A stretch of DNA of 64,000 nucleotides from Streptococcus oriscaviae (GCF_018137985.1 NZ_CP073084.1:186001-250000), one strand, 5' to 3'. Numbered from the stretch's first letter, positions 9,200 to 17,951 are shown. Made by a program: numbers and translations. The notes: a model not told the origin generated them from the letters alone.

Positions 9200-9643
9200 A
9201 TGCTAAAAGCCATGGAAGTTTATTTGGTTACCAACGGTAACGGTATTGAAGCTATTGAGTTTTATAAACAAGCACTCGGTGCAACCGTTGAGCAGGTCAA
9301 TCTCTACAAGGATTTCTTGCCGGATTGCCCAGCTGAATTGGAAAATTTTGTCATGAATGCCCAGTTCCGTTTGAACGGTCAGCGCTTCATGCTATCTGAC
9401 AACAATCCTGAAATGCCATTTACTCAAGGTGACAATATCACAGTCGCTTTGATTACGGATGATGCTGAAACAGCTCAAGAACTGTTTGCCAAGCTGTCTG
9501 ATGGGGCACAGAAGATCCACATGGACTTGCAGGCGGTGCCTTGGTCACCAGCTTATGGAAACTTGACAGATAAGTTCGGTATCAATTGGCAAATCAATGC
9601 AGAGGTAGCAGGCTACGGTCAAGAATTTTACGCAGAAAAATAA
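9200..9643 (+). CDS. VOC / PhnB-like glyoxalase-fold protein
   Basis: A 147-residue vicinal-oxygen-chelate fold protein of the PhnB/3-demethylubiquinone-methyltransferase-like group. It opens with KAMEVYLVTNGNGIEAIEFY, the usual beta-alpha unit of this family, and ends with the GNLTDKFGINWQIN motif found near the C-terminus of PhnB-like proteins. Enzymatic activity is not known for most members. It is monocistronic, with its own promoter and a bidirectional terminator shared with the converging ABC genes. Confidence 0.85.
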   Translation: MLKAMEVYLVTNGNGIEAIEFYKQALGATVEQVNLYKDFLPDCPAELENFVMNAQFRLNGQRFMLSDNNPEMPFTQGDNITVALITDDAETAQELFAKLSDGAQKIHMDLQAVPWSPAYGNLTDKFGINWQINAEVAGYGQEFYAEK

Positions 9644-9668
9644 GGTTGGAGCGATCCAACCTTATTTT
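9642..9668. terminator. Bidirectional terminator
   Basis: AAGGTTGG (9642-9649) pairs with CCAACCTT (9656-9663), with T-rich flanks on the plus side and A-rich on the other. It sits between the converging VOC and ABC-permease genes. Confidence 0.8.
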
Positions 9669-11284
9669 ATTACAAGCTTCTTCCAGTAGGCAAAAAGGAA
9701 AAACGCCTGAGCACTTAGGGCAATGAGAAAGAGGATACAGCATAAACCTAAACTAATCATTAGCGGGTCAATGACTTGTGCAAGGGAGAAACTTAAAACC
9801 AGCAGCAAACTGCCACCGAGCATACCCAAGAGGATTGTTCCTCCAAATATCCATTGACCCGATCCTCTGGTAAAGAGTTGGTTGATATTCTGCCAGTTGA
9901 GGACGAGGAGTCGTTGATCTCTCCAGTAGTAAAGCTGTCCCAACAGAAAGGCGGAAACAAGAATACCAACTATAAAGCTGAGTGTAAGCAAGAGAGGAAG
10001 TTTAAAAAGCAACAGACAGATTAGGAAGTAGAGCAGAGTTGGAATACTAAACTGGATGAAGGAAAGTAAGAGGAATTTTTGAATGGTAAAGCTTTGAAAT
10101 GGGAGCGGCAGGCTTCTGATGAAATGATAATTGTTCCTTTCTAAAGACATTGCAACTCCGAGAAAGGTACTTGGGCCAACAAAGAAACAGCCCATAATGA
10201 CACCAGCCAGAAGGAAGATACCAAAATAATCATTACCCAGCTGAGATAGATTCATTTTATCGCCGTTATTAAGGAGGGGTGGAATCATGGCGACTCCAAA
10301 GATGATGGGCTGGATAAAGGATTGAGTGATAAGGGTGCTGTCCTTTAGGGTTGATAGGTGATGTTTGATGAGTGCTTGTCGGAGAGTGCTAGCTTCCTTG
10401 CGGACGGGGCTAGCTTTTTTGGATGTACCTGTACCTCTGGCCTGAATATGGAGAATCTGATTGAAGTAATTAGGAACAATGCGGAGATAGACTAGGAAAA
10501 GCAAGAACCCTAATAAGAGAAGTGGTAGCCAAAAATGCAGCAGACTGTCAGTGGAAAAAGGCTGCGCAATGATGTCATGAAGTCCTCTAAAGAAAGGGAG
10601 AATAGGGGCTGAAATAGAGCCGTCTGTGTGAATTGTCATCGTGTGGTTGGTCTGCAGGTACATGATGGACATGAAGGCCAAGAGAGAAGAAAGAACCATG
10701 AGACCAGTCGAAATGGTCTTTTTGTAAGGGCTACGGGTCAGGACTTGACCGATAACATTTAGGAGAATCAGTGCTAGGACATTGACGCTTAGAAAAAGGA
10801 TGAAAAAACTGGGAATCGCTAGCAAGGTTACCCATACAGACTGGCTGATTTGCCAATAGCAAATCAAAAGAAGACTAAGACAAGGCATGAGGAAGGGCAA
10901 GACCATTCCCTGAGAAGAGAGGAGCTTGGCTAGATAGACTTCCTGAGGTTTGACAGGAAGAGCCAGATAAATTTTTGTATCATGGCTATCATAAAAGACA
11001 GAGAAAAGCCCTGTAAAACCATAGATGGTAGCGACAAGAGTCAAAAGAGCCAGCTGCATGGAAAAATAGCCGATAGATTTACTGTAATCAATTCCTATAA
11101 AAAGATATAAGTAGATAAACAGAAAAAAGAAAAGCAGGGCTGCCTGTCGCATCAAGACACTCTTATAAGCTGAAAAAGAAGCATCCTTGCGAGCAGCCTG
11201 AACCTTTTTGACAGCCACCATACCTTGCGGGTTGGAGTAGAGAATGTTGATTTTGATAAGTTCCCAAATAACGGCCCATTTCAT
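9662..11284 (-). CDS. ABC-2-like exporter permease
   Basis: A 540-residue integral membrane protein with about 12 hydrophobic segments. It is the membrane half of the ABC exporter encoded with the overlapping ATPase gene (4-bp overlap). It resembles the EcsB/ABC-exporter class by size and by the KWAVIWELIKINILYSNPQ start, but I cannot assign a substrate. It ends at the shared terminator with the VOC gene. Confidence 0.8.
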   Translation of the reverse strand: MKWAVIWELIKINILYSNPQGMVAVKKVQAARKDASFSAYKSVLMRQAALLFFFLFIYLYLFIGIDYSKSIGYFSMQLALLTLVATIYGFTGLFSVFYDSHDTKIYLALPVKPQEVYLAKLLSSQGMVLPFLMPCLSLLLICYWQISQSVWVTLLAIPSFFILFLSVNVLALILLNVIGQVLTRSPYKKTISTGLMVLSSLLAFMSIMYLQTNHTMTIHTDGSISAPILPFFRGLHDIIAQPFSTDSLLHFWLPLLLLGFLLFLVYLRIVPNYFNQILHIQARGTGTSKKASPVRKEASTLRQALIKHHLSTLKDSTLITQSFIQPIIFGVAMIPPLLNNGDKMNLSQLGNDYFGIFLLAGVIMGCFFVGPSTFLGVAMSLERNNYHFIRSLPLPFQSFTIQKFLLLSFIQFSIPTLLYFLICLLLFKLPLLLTLSFIVGILVSAFLLGQLYYWRDQRLLVLNWQNINQLFTRGSGQWIFGGTILLGMLGGSLLLVLSFSLAQVIDPLMISLGLCCILFLIALSAQAFFLFAYWKKLVIK

Positions 11285-12027
11285 AAGTCATCACCTGCTT
11301 TCTCTTGAACTTGGCGGCCCGCTAGTTCTAAGTAGATGGTTTCTAAGTCCTTGTCTGGATAATGACTTTTTAGCTGTTCAAGACTGCCCACGAAGATAAT
11401 TTTTCCTTTTCGGAGAATAGCAATGCGGTCACAGAGTTGCTCGGCCACAGCTAAAACGTGGGTCGAAAAGATGACGGTATTGCCAGCTTGAGCTTGCTCC
11501 TTCATCAGCTGTTTGAGATCATAAGAAGCTTGCGGGTCTAAACCTGTCAGGGGTTCGTCCAAAATCCAAATATCAGGATTAGGAACCAAGGCACCAATGA
11601 CAATGGTTTTTTGCCGCATACCATGCGAAAAATTATCAATGGCTTCATGCTGACGGCTAGTCATATCAAAAAGTTCGGCCAACTGCTGAATCCGTTGATT
11701 AACCGTTTCCTTGGGCACACCGTAGATGCTGCCCATAAAATGCCAATATTCGTAAGCTGTTAGGTTGAGAAAAATATCGGGCGAATCAGGTACATAGGCA
11801 ATCCGTTTCTTGATGGCTTCTCGATTTTTTTCCAATTCTAATCCATCCACGGTGATTTTTCCCTGACTAGGAGTGATAATCGAAGTCAGGAGACTGATAG
11901 CAGTGGTTTTTCCAGCTCCATTATGACCGATTAAGCCGAAAATTTCCCCATTTTCTATCGTCAAGTTCAGGTTATCAAGGGCAAGCACTTCCCCGTATCG
12001 TTTGGTAATTTGCTCAAATTGAATCAT
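11281..12027 (-). CDS. ABC exporter ATP-binding protein
   Basis: A 248-residue ATPase of a two-gene ABC exporter. Walker A GHNGAGKTT is near residues 34-42, the signature region is NFSHGMRQK, Walker B is WILDEPLTGLDP and the H-loop is FSTHVL. The signature SHGMRQK, rather than LSGGQ, is common in the CcmA/EcsA-type exporter ATPases. GAGGT precedes ATG 12027. It is the first gene of the unit and is translated into the permease gene through a 4-bp overlap. Confidence 0.88.
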   Translation of the reverse strand: MIQFEQITKRYGEVLALDNLNLTIENGEIFGLIGHNGAGKTTAISLLTSIITPSQGKITVDGLELEKNREAIKKRIAYVPDSPDIFLNLTAYEYWHFMGSIYGVPKETVNQRIQQLAELFDMTSRQHEAIDNFSHGMRQKTIVIGALVPNPDIWILDEPLTGLDPQASYDLKQLMKEQAQAGNTVIFSTHVLAVAEQLCDRIAILRKGKIIFVGSLEQLKSHYPDKDLETIYLELAGRQVQEKAGDDL

Positions 12028-12062
12028 TGTTCTACCTCTTTTCCATAAAAAACTATCAGTTT

Positions 12063-12112
12063 ATAAAACGCTTTCATTACCGTCATTATACTACTTTCGC
12101 CCTTCTTGTCAA
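12063..12112 (-). promoter_or_regulatory. Promoter of the ABC exporter with a possible cre site
   Basis: On the minus strand: TTGACA (12112-12107), 16-bp spacer, TATAAT (12090-12085). TGAAAGCGTTTTAT (12076-12063) follows at the start point and differs at one position from the streptococcal CcpA consensus TGWAARCGYTWNCW. A cre there would give roadblock-type repression. CcpA control is inferred. Confidence 0.6.
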
Positions 12113-12167
12113 GTATTTTTAGGTAGAAATCAACAAATAACTTAGAAGGGGCAAATCCCTTTATTTT

Positions 12168-12182
12168 TGGTATAATAGAGCC
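12168..12182 (+). promoter_or_regulatory. Extended -10 promoter six bases before uvrC ATG
   Basis: TGGTATAAT with TATAAT at 12171-12176, then six bases and ATG 12183. Transcription would begin at or next to the start codon, so the uvrC mRNA is probably leaderless. No ribosome site fits between. The uvrC start is fixed by homology ([14 protein letters not shown]). Confidence 0.65.
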
Positions 12183-13961
12183 ATGAATGAAACAATCAAA
12201 CATAAGCTGGAGCTGCTTCCAGACAGCCCAGGCTGCTATTTGCATAAGAACCAATATGGAAAAATTATCTATGTCGGCAAGGCCAAAAACTTGAAAAATC
12301 GAGTTCGGTCTTATTTTCGAGGTGCCCACGATACCAAGACAGAGGCGTTGGTTGCTGAGATTGCTGACTTTGAGTTTATTGTGACGGATTCTAATATCGA
12401 AGCCCTCCTACTGGAAATCAATCTGATTCAGGAGAATAAGCCGCGTTATAACATTATGCTCAAGGATGACAAATCCTATCCTTTCATAAAAATTAGCAAT
12501 GAACGGCACCCAAGACTGATGATTACTCGCCAGATTAAAAAGGATGGCGGTCAATACTTTGGGCCTTATCCAGATGTAGGAGCGGCCAATCAGACCCTCA
12601 AGCTTCTTGAGCGCCTCTATCCATTTCGTAAATGCAAATTACCTGAACACCAATTCTGTCTGTATTACCATTTGGGGCAATGCTTAGCCCATGGCGAGCA
12701 GTTGCCTAGCAGGGAAGATTACGCCCAAATGGCAGCAGAGGTCAGTCAATTTTTGACAGGACATGACGATAAGATTATCAAGCAACTCAAAGAAAAAATG
12801 GCGACTGCCGCGTCTAATTTGGAGTTTGAGCGGGCAGCAGAGTACCGCGACCTGCTCCAGTCCATCTCCACCTTGCGCACCAAACAGCGGATCATGGCGA
12901 AAGATTTGCAGAACCGCGATGTTTTTGGCTACTATGTTGACAAGGGCTGGATGTGTGTGCAAGTTTTCTTTGTCCGTCAAGGAAAATTGATTGAGCGGAA
13001 TGTCAATCTCTTTCCTTACTACAATGATGCGGATCAGGATTTTTTGACCTACATTGGACAATTTTACCGCGATCAGCAGCACTTGATTCCTAATGAAGTC
13101 TTGATACCGCAAGATATTGATGAGGAAGCAGTCCGTGCTTTAGTGGACACCAAGGTGGTTAAGCCTAAGATTGGAGAGAAAAAACAGCTAGTAAATCTAG
13201 CTACCAAGAATGCAAGGGTCAGTCTGGAACAAAAATTCAACCTTCTTGAGAAAAATCAAGAAAAAACTCAGGGAGCAGTTGATAATCTTGGTAAGCTATT
13301 AGGGATACCAACGCCCTTGCGGATTGAGGCCTTTGACAATTCCAACATCATGGGAACCAGTCCAGTGTCTGCCATGGTTGTCTTTGAACATGGACAAGCC
13401 AATAAAAAAGAATACCGAAAGTACAAGATTAAAACAGTTGATGGGCCGGATGATTATGCTTCTATGAGGGAAGTCCTCCGCCGGCGTTACAGTCGGGTGT
13501 TGAGAGAGGGTTTGACACCGCCTGATTTGATTATCATTGATGGCGGGCAGGGACAGGTCAATGTTGCCAAGTCTGTTGTCGAAGATGAGCTGGGAATGAC
13601 TATTCCTATCGCAGGTCTTCAAAAAAATGATAGACACCAAACTCATGAATTGCTGTATGGCAGCCCTCTGGAAGTGGTTGAGTTGCCGCGCAATTCGCAG
13701 GAATTTTTCCTTTTGCAGCGCATACAGGATGAAGTCCATCGTTTTGCGGTTAGCTTTCACCGGCAGCTCCGCTCTAAGAATTCCTTTAGTTCCAGATTGG
13801 ATGGTATCGAAGGCTTGGGGCCAAAGCGCAAGCAAGCCCTGCTCAAAACCTTTAAATCTATTGCCAATATACAAGCTGCCAGCCTTCAGGAAATTGCCGA
13901 AGCCGGCATTCCTTATAAAGTAGCAGAGAAAGTGAAGGAGCAGTTGGGAAGCGAGGATTGA
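12183..13961 (+). CDS. uvrC: Excinuclease ABC subunit C
   Basis: The incision nuclease of nucleotide excision repair, 592 residues, normal length. The N-terminal GIY-YIG nuclease domain (GCYLHK...[18 protein letters not shown]) spans about residues 14-93. The UVR domain that contacts UvrB is near residues 200-235 ([11 protein letters not shown]). The RNase H-like second nuclease is near 370-520 ([22 protein letters not shown]), and helix-hairpin-helix motifs close the protein. Six bases separate the start from a -10 box. The gene forms the left flank of the foreign RHS island. Confidence 0.97.
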   Translation: MNETIKHKLELLPDSPGCYLHKNQYGKIIYVGKAKNLKNRVRSYFRGAHDTKTEALVAEIADFEFIVTDSNIEALLLEINLIQENKPRYNIMLKDDKSYPFIKISNERHPRLMITRQIKKDGGQYFGPYPDVGAANQTLKLLERLYPFRKCKLPEHQFCLYYHLGQCLAHGEQLPSREDYAQMAAEVSQFLTGHDDKIIKQLKEKMATAASNLEFERAAEYRDLLQSISTLRTKQRIMAKDLQNRDVFGYYVDKGWMCVQVFFVRQGKLIERNVNLFPYYNDADQDFLTYIGQFYRDQQHLIPNEVLIPQDIDEEAVRALVDTKVVKPKIGEKKQLVNLATKNARVSLEQKFNLLEKNQEKTQGAVDNLGKLLGIPTPLRIEAFDNSNIMGTSPVSAMVVFEHGQANKKEYRKYKIKTVDGPDDYASMREVLRRRYSRVLREGLTPPDLIIIDGGQGQVNVAKSVVEDELGMTIPIAGLQKNDRHQTHELLYGSPLEVVELPRNSQEFFLLQRIQDEVHRFAVSFHRQLRSKNSFSSRLDGIEGLGPKRKQALLKTFKSIANIQAASLQEIAEAGIPYKVAEKVKEQLGSED

Positions 13962-14111
13962 TAATAGTAAGGAATATTTTTGTATAATATTAAGGACGGT
14001 AACGTTTTTGATTTTGATTTAGCTCGTTTACATATCACTTAGTGGGGCGATTGCGGTCGAATTTAGCCAAAAATTTGCAAAAAATCAGCCGAAACCGACC
14101 GCTTACATGGT
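13962..14111. other. Left edge of RHS island, uptake-sequence-like inverted pair
   Basis: No gene is seen in this stretch. GCGGTCG (14053-14059) and CGACCGC (14096-14102) form an inverted pair around an AT-rich core with TTTGCAAAAAA. The right arm continues as GACCGCTTAC, whose complement GTAAGCGGTC matches eight of ten bases of the Actinobacillus-type uptake sequence ACAAGCGGTC. In Pasteurellaceae such inverted pairs often serve as terminators. This would be foreign to a streptococcus; origin is inferred. Confidence 0.5.
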
Positions 14112-14396
14112 CAAAACGATTTGCAGAAACAAAATCATGGGGTTTTCTATGGAGATCCAGTGGAAGTAACAAATAGTGCTTGGAGTAATAAAGGTGGTGT
14201 CACACCTATATCTGAAGGTGGAACAGATGTTTATCATATTCCAAGAGCTAATTCTGGCTATGCAGGGGGATACTCTGGACAAGGTCAAAATCTAAATCAT
14301 ATAACTATAGTAACAAAATCAGGTTCAAATCAAATAATTACGGCATTTCCCTCATCTGGTCCAAAAGTAACAGAGGCGAATTTTGGAATTAGATAA
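14112..14396 (+). pseudogene. Headless C-terminal toxin tip, possibly EndoU/BECR-fold RNase
   Basis: About 94 codons with no credible start codon or ribosome site; the frame is open from 14067. The product has GVFYGDPVEVTNSAW, DVYHIPRANSGY and a closing HITIVTKSG and QIITAFPSSG. The I-x-TAFP ending is reminiscent of EndoU-like and related BECR-fold RNase toxin tips, but the assignment is weak. It looks like the 3' end of a polymorphic toxin whose RHS core and upstream domains are absent. The next gene fits as its immunity gene. It is probably not expressed as an active toxin. Confidence 0.5.
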
Positions 14397-14424
14397 GTAT
14401 AAAATAAGCATATTGAGGTTTATT

Positions 14425-14664
14425 ATGAGATCAGAATATTATAAAACAAAATGGTGTCCTATATGTGATCAAGGATGGGTTGAAATAGTGAGTGTTATTT
14501 CTACAGGAGAATTAGTCTTATGTTGTTCCGAGTGTGAGTCAGAATGGAGAGATCCAACTAATATCATGAATAATACTGTTGAAACTTACAATAATGAACC
14601 AATCCAAGCAGCCGATTGGAAAGATATTGTAGAAAAAGATTGGGATAAATACGTTATAGAATAA
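14425..14664 (+). CDS. Putative immunity protein with zinc-ribbon cysteines
   Basis: A 79-residue acidic protein. Cysteines in KWCPICDQGW and CCSECESEW form two CxxC-type knuckles suggestive of a small zinc ribbon, and the C-terminus is acidic (WKDIVEKDWDKYVIE). TTGAGG at 14413-14418 supports ATG 14425. The position directly after a toxin tip and before the next RHS core copy is the classic place for an immunity gene. I do not recognise a named family, so the function is inferred from context only. Confidence 0.6.
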   Translation: MRSEYYKTKWCPICDQGWVEIVSVISTGELVLCCSECESEWRDPTNIMNNTVETYNNEPIQAADWKDIVEKDWDKYVIE

Positions 14665-14668
14665 GAAA

Positions 14669-15397
14669 GGACAACTGCACTATACCATCAGCGACCAAAT
14701 CGGCACCATCACCGAGCTGATGACGGAAGACGACTATATCGACTACCGCCAAAAACTCAACTTATGGGGCGAAGCGGAGATTGACGGCTATCGCCATTAT
14801 GCGGCGAATGACAGCACACCCCTCACCTGTAATCACCGTTTTGTCGGACAATACTACGACGAAGAAAGCGGCTTGCATTACAACCGTTTCCGTTATTATT
14901 CCCCTGAAACGGGGCAGTATGTCAGCTCAGAACCGATAGGGTTGCTAGGCGGATTTAATCCGTATGGGTATGCGTTTAACCCGACGGGGTGGGTGGATCC
15001 GTTGGGGTCGGCGGTTTGTCCTATCCAAAAACTAAAGGATAGAGGATATGAAGGAGTTACACAAACTCAAAATGGTGGTTTAGATTATTCTGGTAGTAAT
15101 GCACTTTATAGTAATCCTAAAAAACCAGACGTAAACCCTATTCAAACTATTGAATATACAGGGGATTATCATACTGATTTTGAAAGAGCTAGTATGCAAG
15201 CATTAGGACAAAAAAGTACGCCAAGAGGTTATGTTTGGCACCATATGGATTATGATCCACAGACCAATACGGGGATAATGCAATTAGTTAAACAAGATGC
15301 GCATAGAGGAATTCCTCATCGGGGAGGGGTTGCTGATTATAAGGCTGCGCATCCAGATATAGAATCTTATATTTTTCAAGCATGGGGAAGAAACTAA
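14669..15397 (+). pseudogene. RHS core 3' end fused to a WHH-family nuclease toxin tip
   Basis: The frame is open without a start until ATG 14720 and encodes the end of an RHS/YD-repeat core: GQYYDEESGLHYNRFRYYS, PETGQYVSSEPIGLLGG, then the cleavage-site-like WVDPLG. After DPLG the variable tip carries GYVWHHMDYDP and GIMQLV, then HRGIPHRGG, matching the WHH branch of HNH/endonuclease VII toxins (W173, H174, H175 counted from 14720). The N-terminal thousand or so residues of an RHS protein are missing, so this is a displaced (orphan) tip cassette rather than a full toxin gene. The core's wording is of Gram-negative type. Confidence 0.75.
14676..14806 (+). repeat. RHS core segment, copy 1
   Basis: A 131-bp segment coding for LHYTISDQIGTITELM and onward to GYRHYAA. 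It matches 16054-16184 at roughly nine of ten positions. Most differences fall at third codon positions. Confidence 0.9.
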
Positions 15398-15825
15398 TGA
15401 CCTTATTATTACAAAATACAGACGAAAAAATTTCTAAGGAAGATTTTTTTGAATTTGAAACTAAAATCAAACAAAAGTTGCCTATTTCAATGATGAACTT
15501 TTATCTAAAATATAATGGAGGACAACCTAATTTACTTTATGTACATGATAAAAAACATGTTTTCCCTTTTAATGCTTTCTATTCATTGACGGAAATTATT
15601 GATTCATTGAAATGGTTTGACGAAGATGTGCTTCCTTCGGGATTTAAAGTCGAGAATTTATTGCATTTTGCTTATGACCCAGGTTCAGGTAATTACGCAA
15701 TGTCATTAAGAGATTCTGACTTTGGGAAAATATATTTTTATGTATTAGAGGAAAAAGCTGAAATACATGGTGAATGGGATTCTTTTGACGAGTTTATAAA
15801 TAGTTTTATTGCAAACGGGAGTTGA
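15397..15825 (+). CDS. SUKH (SMI1/KNR4) family immunity protein
   Basis: A 142-residue protein. LPISMMNFYLKYNGGQPN and FAYDPGSGNYAMSLRD are the typical N-terminal and central motifs of the SMI1/KNR4/SUKH superfamily, the most common immunity family for nuclease toxin tips. ATG 15397 overlaps the toxin stop as TAATG, with GGGGAAG upstream. An ATG 15 bases earlier is also possible. Its job is very likely to neutralise the WHH nuclease encoded just before it. Confidence 0.85.
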   Translation: MTLLLQNTDEKISKEDFFEFETKIKQKLPISMMNFYLKYNGGQPNLLYVHDKKHVFPFNAFYSLTEIIDSLKWFDEDVLPSGFKVENLLHFAYDPGSGNYAMSLRDSDFGKIYFYVLEEKAEIHGEWDSFDEFINSFIANGS

Positions 15826-16053
15826 ATGAAAGGAGGGTAAGTAAACGATTTATTTTAGCTGAAATTTTACAAGAAAACAGACTAAAACTAGCCACTTGCT
15901 TCTGATTTCGAGCATTTATTCTGAAACTGTTCATTATTATTTAATACCAAGTGGTTTTATTTAATTCTTCTGATGTAGCTAGAATAGCAGAGATAAATCC
16001 TGTAAAAATTGATATTTAGTTAATTAATCCCTTAGTAAACAATTCTTAATGTT
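15826..16053. other. Non-coding spacer in RHS island
   Basis: An AT-rich stretch without a credible gene. A fragment ending SDVARIAEINPVKIDI (stop near 16015) is too short and start-less to call. It may be the tail of an eroded third tip or immunity gene. Two similar words, AGTAAACGATT near 15840 and AGTAAACAATT near 16033, lie towards its ends. Confidence 0.4.
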
Positions 16054-16184
16054 GCACTATACCGTCAGCGACCAAATCGGCACCATCACCGAGCTGATGA
16101 CCGAAGACGGCTATATCGACTACCGCCAAAAACTCAACTTGTGGGGCGAAGCAGAAATCGACGGTTATCGCCACTATGCCGCGA
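16054..16184 (+). repeat. RHS core segment, copy 2, fused to chromosomal DNA
   Basis: Second copy of the 131-bp RHS core segment (see 14676-14806). It stops abruptly at 16184, inside the core, about 15 bases before the -35 box of the next gene. The right junction of the foreign island is therefore here. Confidence 0.88.
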
Positions 16185-16198
16185 TGATAACTCATTCG

Positions 16199-16227
16199 TT
16201 GAAATAATGCGACTTCCATGGTATAAT
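16199..16227 (+). promoter_or_regulatory. Promoter of the DUF4044 gene
   Basis: TTGAAA (16199-16204), 17-bp spacer, extended -10 TGGTATAAT with TATAAT at 16222-16227. It begins 15 bp after the RHS fragment ends. Confidence 0.8.
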
Positions 16228-16257
16228 GAAGGGCAAACGACTGTAAAGGAGAAACCA

Positions 16258-16383
16258 ATGGCTTTCGGAGAAGACAAACATAAGAAAACAACTTTTGAGA
16301 AAGTAACCTTGATTATCGTTGTTTTAATGGTTTTAGCAACGATTGCAGGCCTTGTATTACCAGCAATCAGTGCCATTATGTAA
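16258..16383 (+). CDS. DUF4044 small membrane protein
   Basis: A 41-residue protein with a charged N-terminus (FGEDKHKKTTFEK) and one hydrophobic segment (VTLIIVVLMVLATIAGLVLP). This is the DUF4044 pattern found in many streptococci, function unknown. AAAGGAG precedes ATG 16258, and a good promoter lies just upstream. A longer in-frame start at 16141 lies in the RHS fragment and is rejected. Confidence 0.8.
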   Translation: MAFGEDKHKKTTFEKVTLIIVVLMVLATIAGLVLPAISAIM

Positions 16384-16388
16384 AAAGA

Positions 16389-16417
16389 GGGCTGGGAGAT
16401 TTCCTAGCCCCATTTTT
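16389..16417 (+). terminator. Rho-independent terminator
   Basis: GGGCTGGGA (16389-16397) pairs with TCCTAGCCC (16402-16410), followed by ATTTTT. It separates the DUF4044 gene from obgE. Confidence 0.75.
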
Positions 16418-16470
16418 GAGGGTCTTCCTCCCCAGTCAATCACTAGCAAGCAAGAAAGATAGGTAAATAG

Positions 16471-17784
16471 ATGAGTATGTTTTTAGATACCGCGAAGATT
16501 AAGGTCAAGGCGGGTAAAGGCGGCGATGGCATGGTGGCCTTTCGCCGTGAAAAATACGTTCCCAACGGTGGACCTTGGGGTGGCGATGGGGGGCGTGGGG
16601 GCAACGTTGTTTTCGTCGTTGACGAAGGCTTGCGTACCCTGATGGATTTCCGTTACAACCGTATCTTTAAGGCAGAAGCCGGTGAGAAAGGGATGACCAA
16701 AGGGATGCACGGTCGTGGTGCAGCCGATTTGATTGTCCGTGTTCCTCAAGGTACAACTGTCCGCGATGCAGATACTGGAAAAATCATTACAGATTTGGTT
16801 GAACACGGTCAAGAGTTTATTATCGCTCATGGTGGAAGAGGCGGTCGCGGGAATATCCGCTTTGCGACTCCTAAAAATCCTGCCCCAGAAATTGCAGAGA
16901 ATGGGGAACCAGGTGAAGAACGAAACCTAGAATTAGAATTGAAAGTCTTGGCTGATGTCGGCCTAGTCGGCTTCCCATCTGTTGGAAAATCAACCCTTCT
17001 CAGTGTCATTACTGCTGCTAAACCAAAAATCGGTGCCTACCATTTTACTACCATCGTTCCAAACCTAGGCATGGTGCGTACCAAGTCGGGTGAATCTTTT
17101 GCTGTTGCAGATTTACCAGGTCTGATTGAAGGGGCAAGTCAAGGGGTGGGTCTTGGAACCCAATTCCTCCGTCATATTGAGCGGACACGCGTTATTCTTC
17201 ATGTCTTGGATATGTCTGCCAGTGAGGGACGAGATCCCTATGAAGATTACGAGGCCATCAACCATGAGCTGGAAACCTATAATCTTCGCTTGATGGAACG
17301 CCCGCAGATTATCGTCGCCAACAAGATGGACATGCCAGAGGCGGAAGAAAATCTGAAGGAATTTAAGAAAAAATTGGCAGCCAACTATGATGAATTTGAT
17401 GAACTGCCACAGATTTTCCCAATTTCAGGAATTGCCCACCAAGGCTTGGACAATCTTTTAGAAGCAACGGCTGAATTACTAGAGAAAACACCAGAATTCT
17501 TGCTCTATGACGAGTCCGACTTCCAGCAGGAAGAGGCCTACTATGGATTGAACCCTGATGAGCCAGAATTTGACATCAGCCGTGCAGATGATGCAAGTTG
17601 GATTCTTTCTGGTGATAAGCTAGAAAAACTCTTTACCATGACTAATTTTGACCGAGATGAGTCAGTCATGAAATTTGCCCGTCAACTGCGTGGCATGGGA
17701 GTGGACGAAGCCTTGCGCGCGCGTGGTGCCAAAGACGGTGACATCGTTCGCATCGGCAAGTTTGAATTTGAGTTTGTGGATTAA
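16471..17784 (+). CDS. obgE: GTPase ObgE
   Basis: Essential GTPase of ribosome assembly and stress signalling, 437 residues. The glycine-rich OBG domain ([16 protein letters not shown]) occupies residues 1-158. The G domain has [20 protein letters not shown] and NKMD. A C-terminal OCT domain (about 360-437) is present, as in Gram-positive Obg proteins. TAGGTAAATAG precedes the ATG, a modest ribosome site. No damage is apparent. Confidence 0.97.
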   Translation: MSMFLDTAKIKVKAGKGGDGMVAFRREKYVPNGGPWGGDGGRGGNVVFVVDEGLRTLMDFRYNRIFKAEAGEKGMTKGMHGRGAADLIVRVPQGTTVRDADTGKIITDLVEHGQEFIIAHGGRGGRGNIRFATPKNPAPEIAENGEPGEERNLELELKVLADVGLVGFPSVGKSTLLSVITAAKPKIGAYHFTTIVPNLGMVRTKSGESFAVADLPGLIEGASQGVGLGTQFLRHIERTRVILHVLDMSASEGRDPYEDYEAINHELETYNLRLMERPQIIVANKMDMPEAEENLKEFKKKLAANYDEFDELPQIFPISGIAHQGLDNLLEATAELLEKTPEFLLYDESDFQQEEAYYGLNPDEPEFDISRADDASWILSGDKLEKLFTMTNFDRDESVMKFARQLRGMGVDEALRARGAKDGDIVRIGKFEFEFVD

Positions 17785-17951
17785 CGTTGGAATCACATCT
17801 AAGTCCTAAAGGACTTGATGTGATACGGTAGTCGCTATGGCGATCTACCTACCAACCTTACTAACTTCACCCAAATGGTATTATCGACCATTTGGGTTCC
17901 GTGTCGTAACCAGTCAGGTATGGTGGCTTTGGTTGAGCCAAAAAACTCAAG

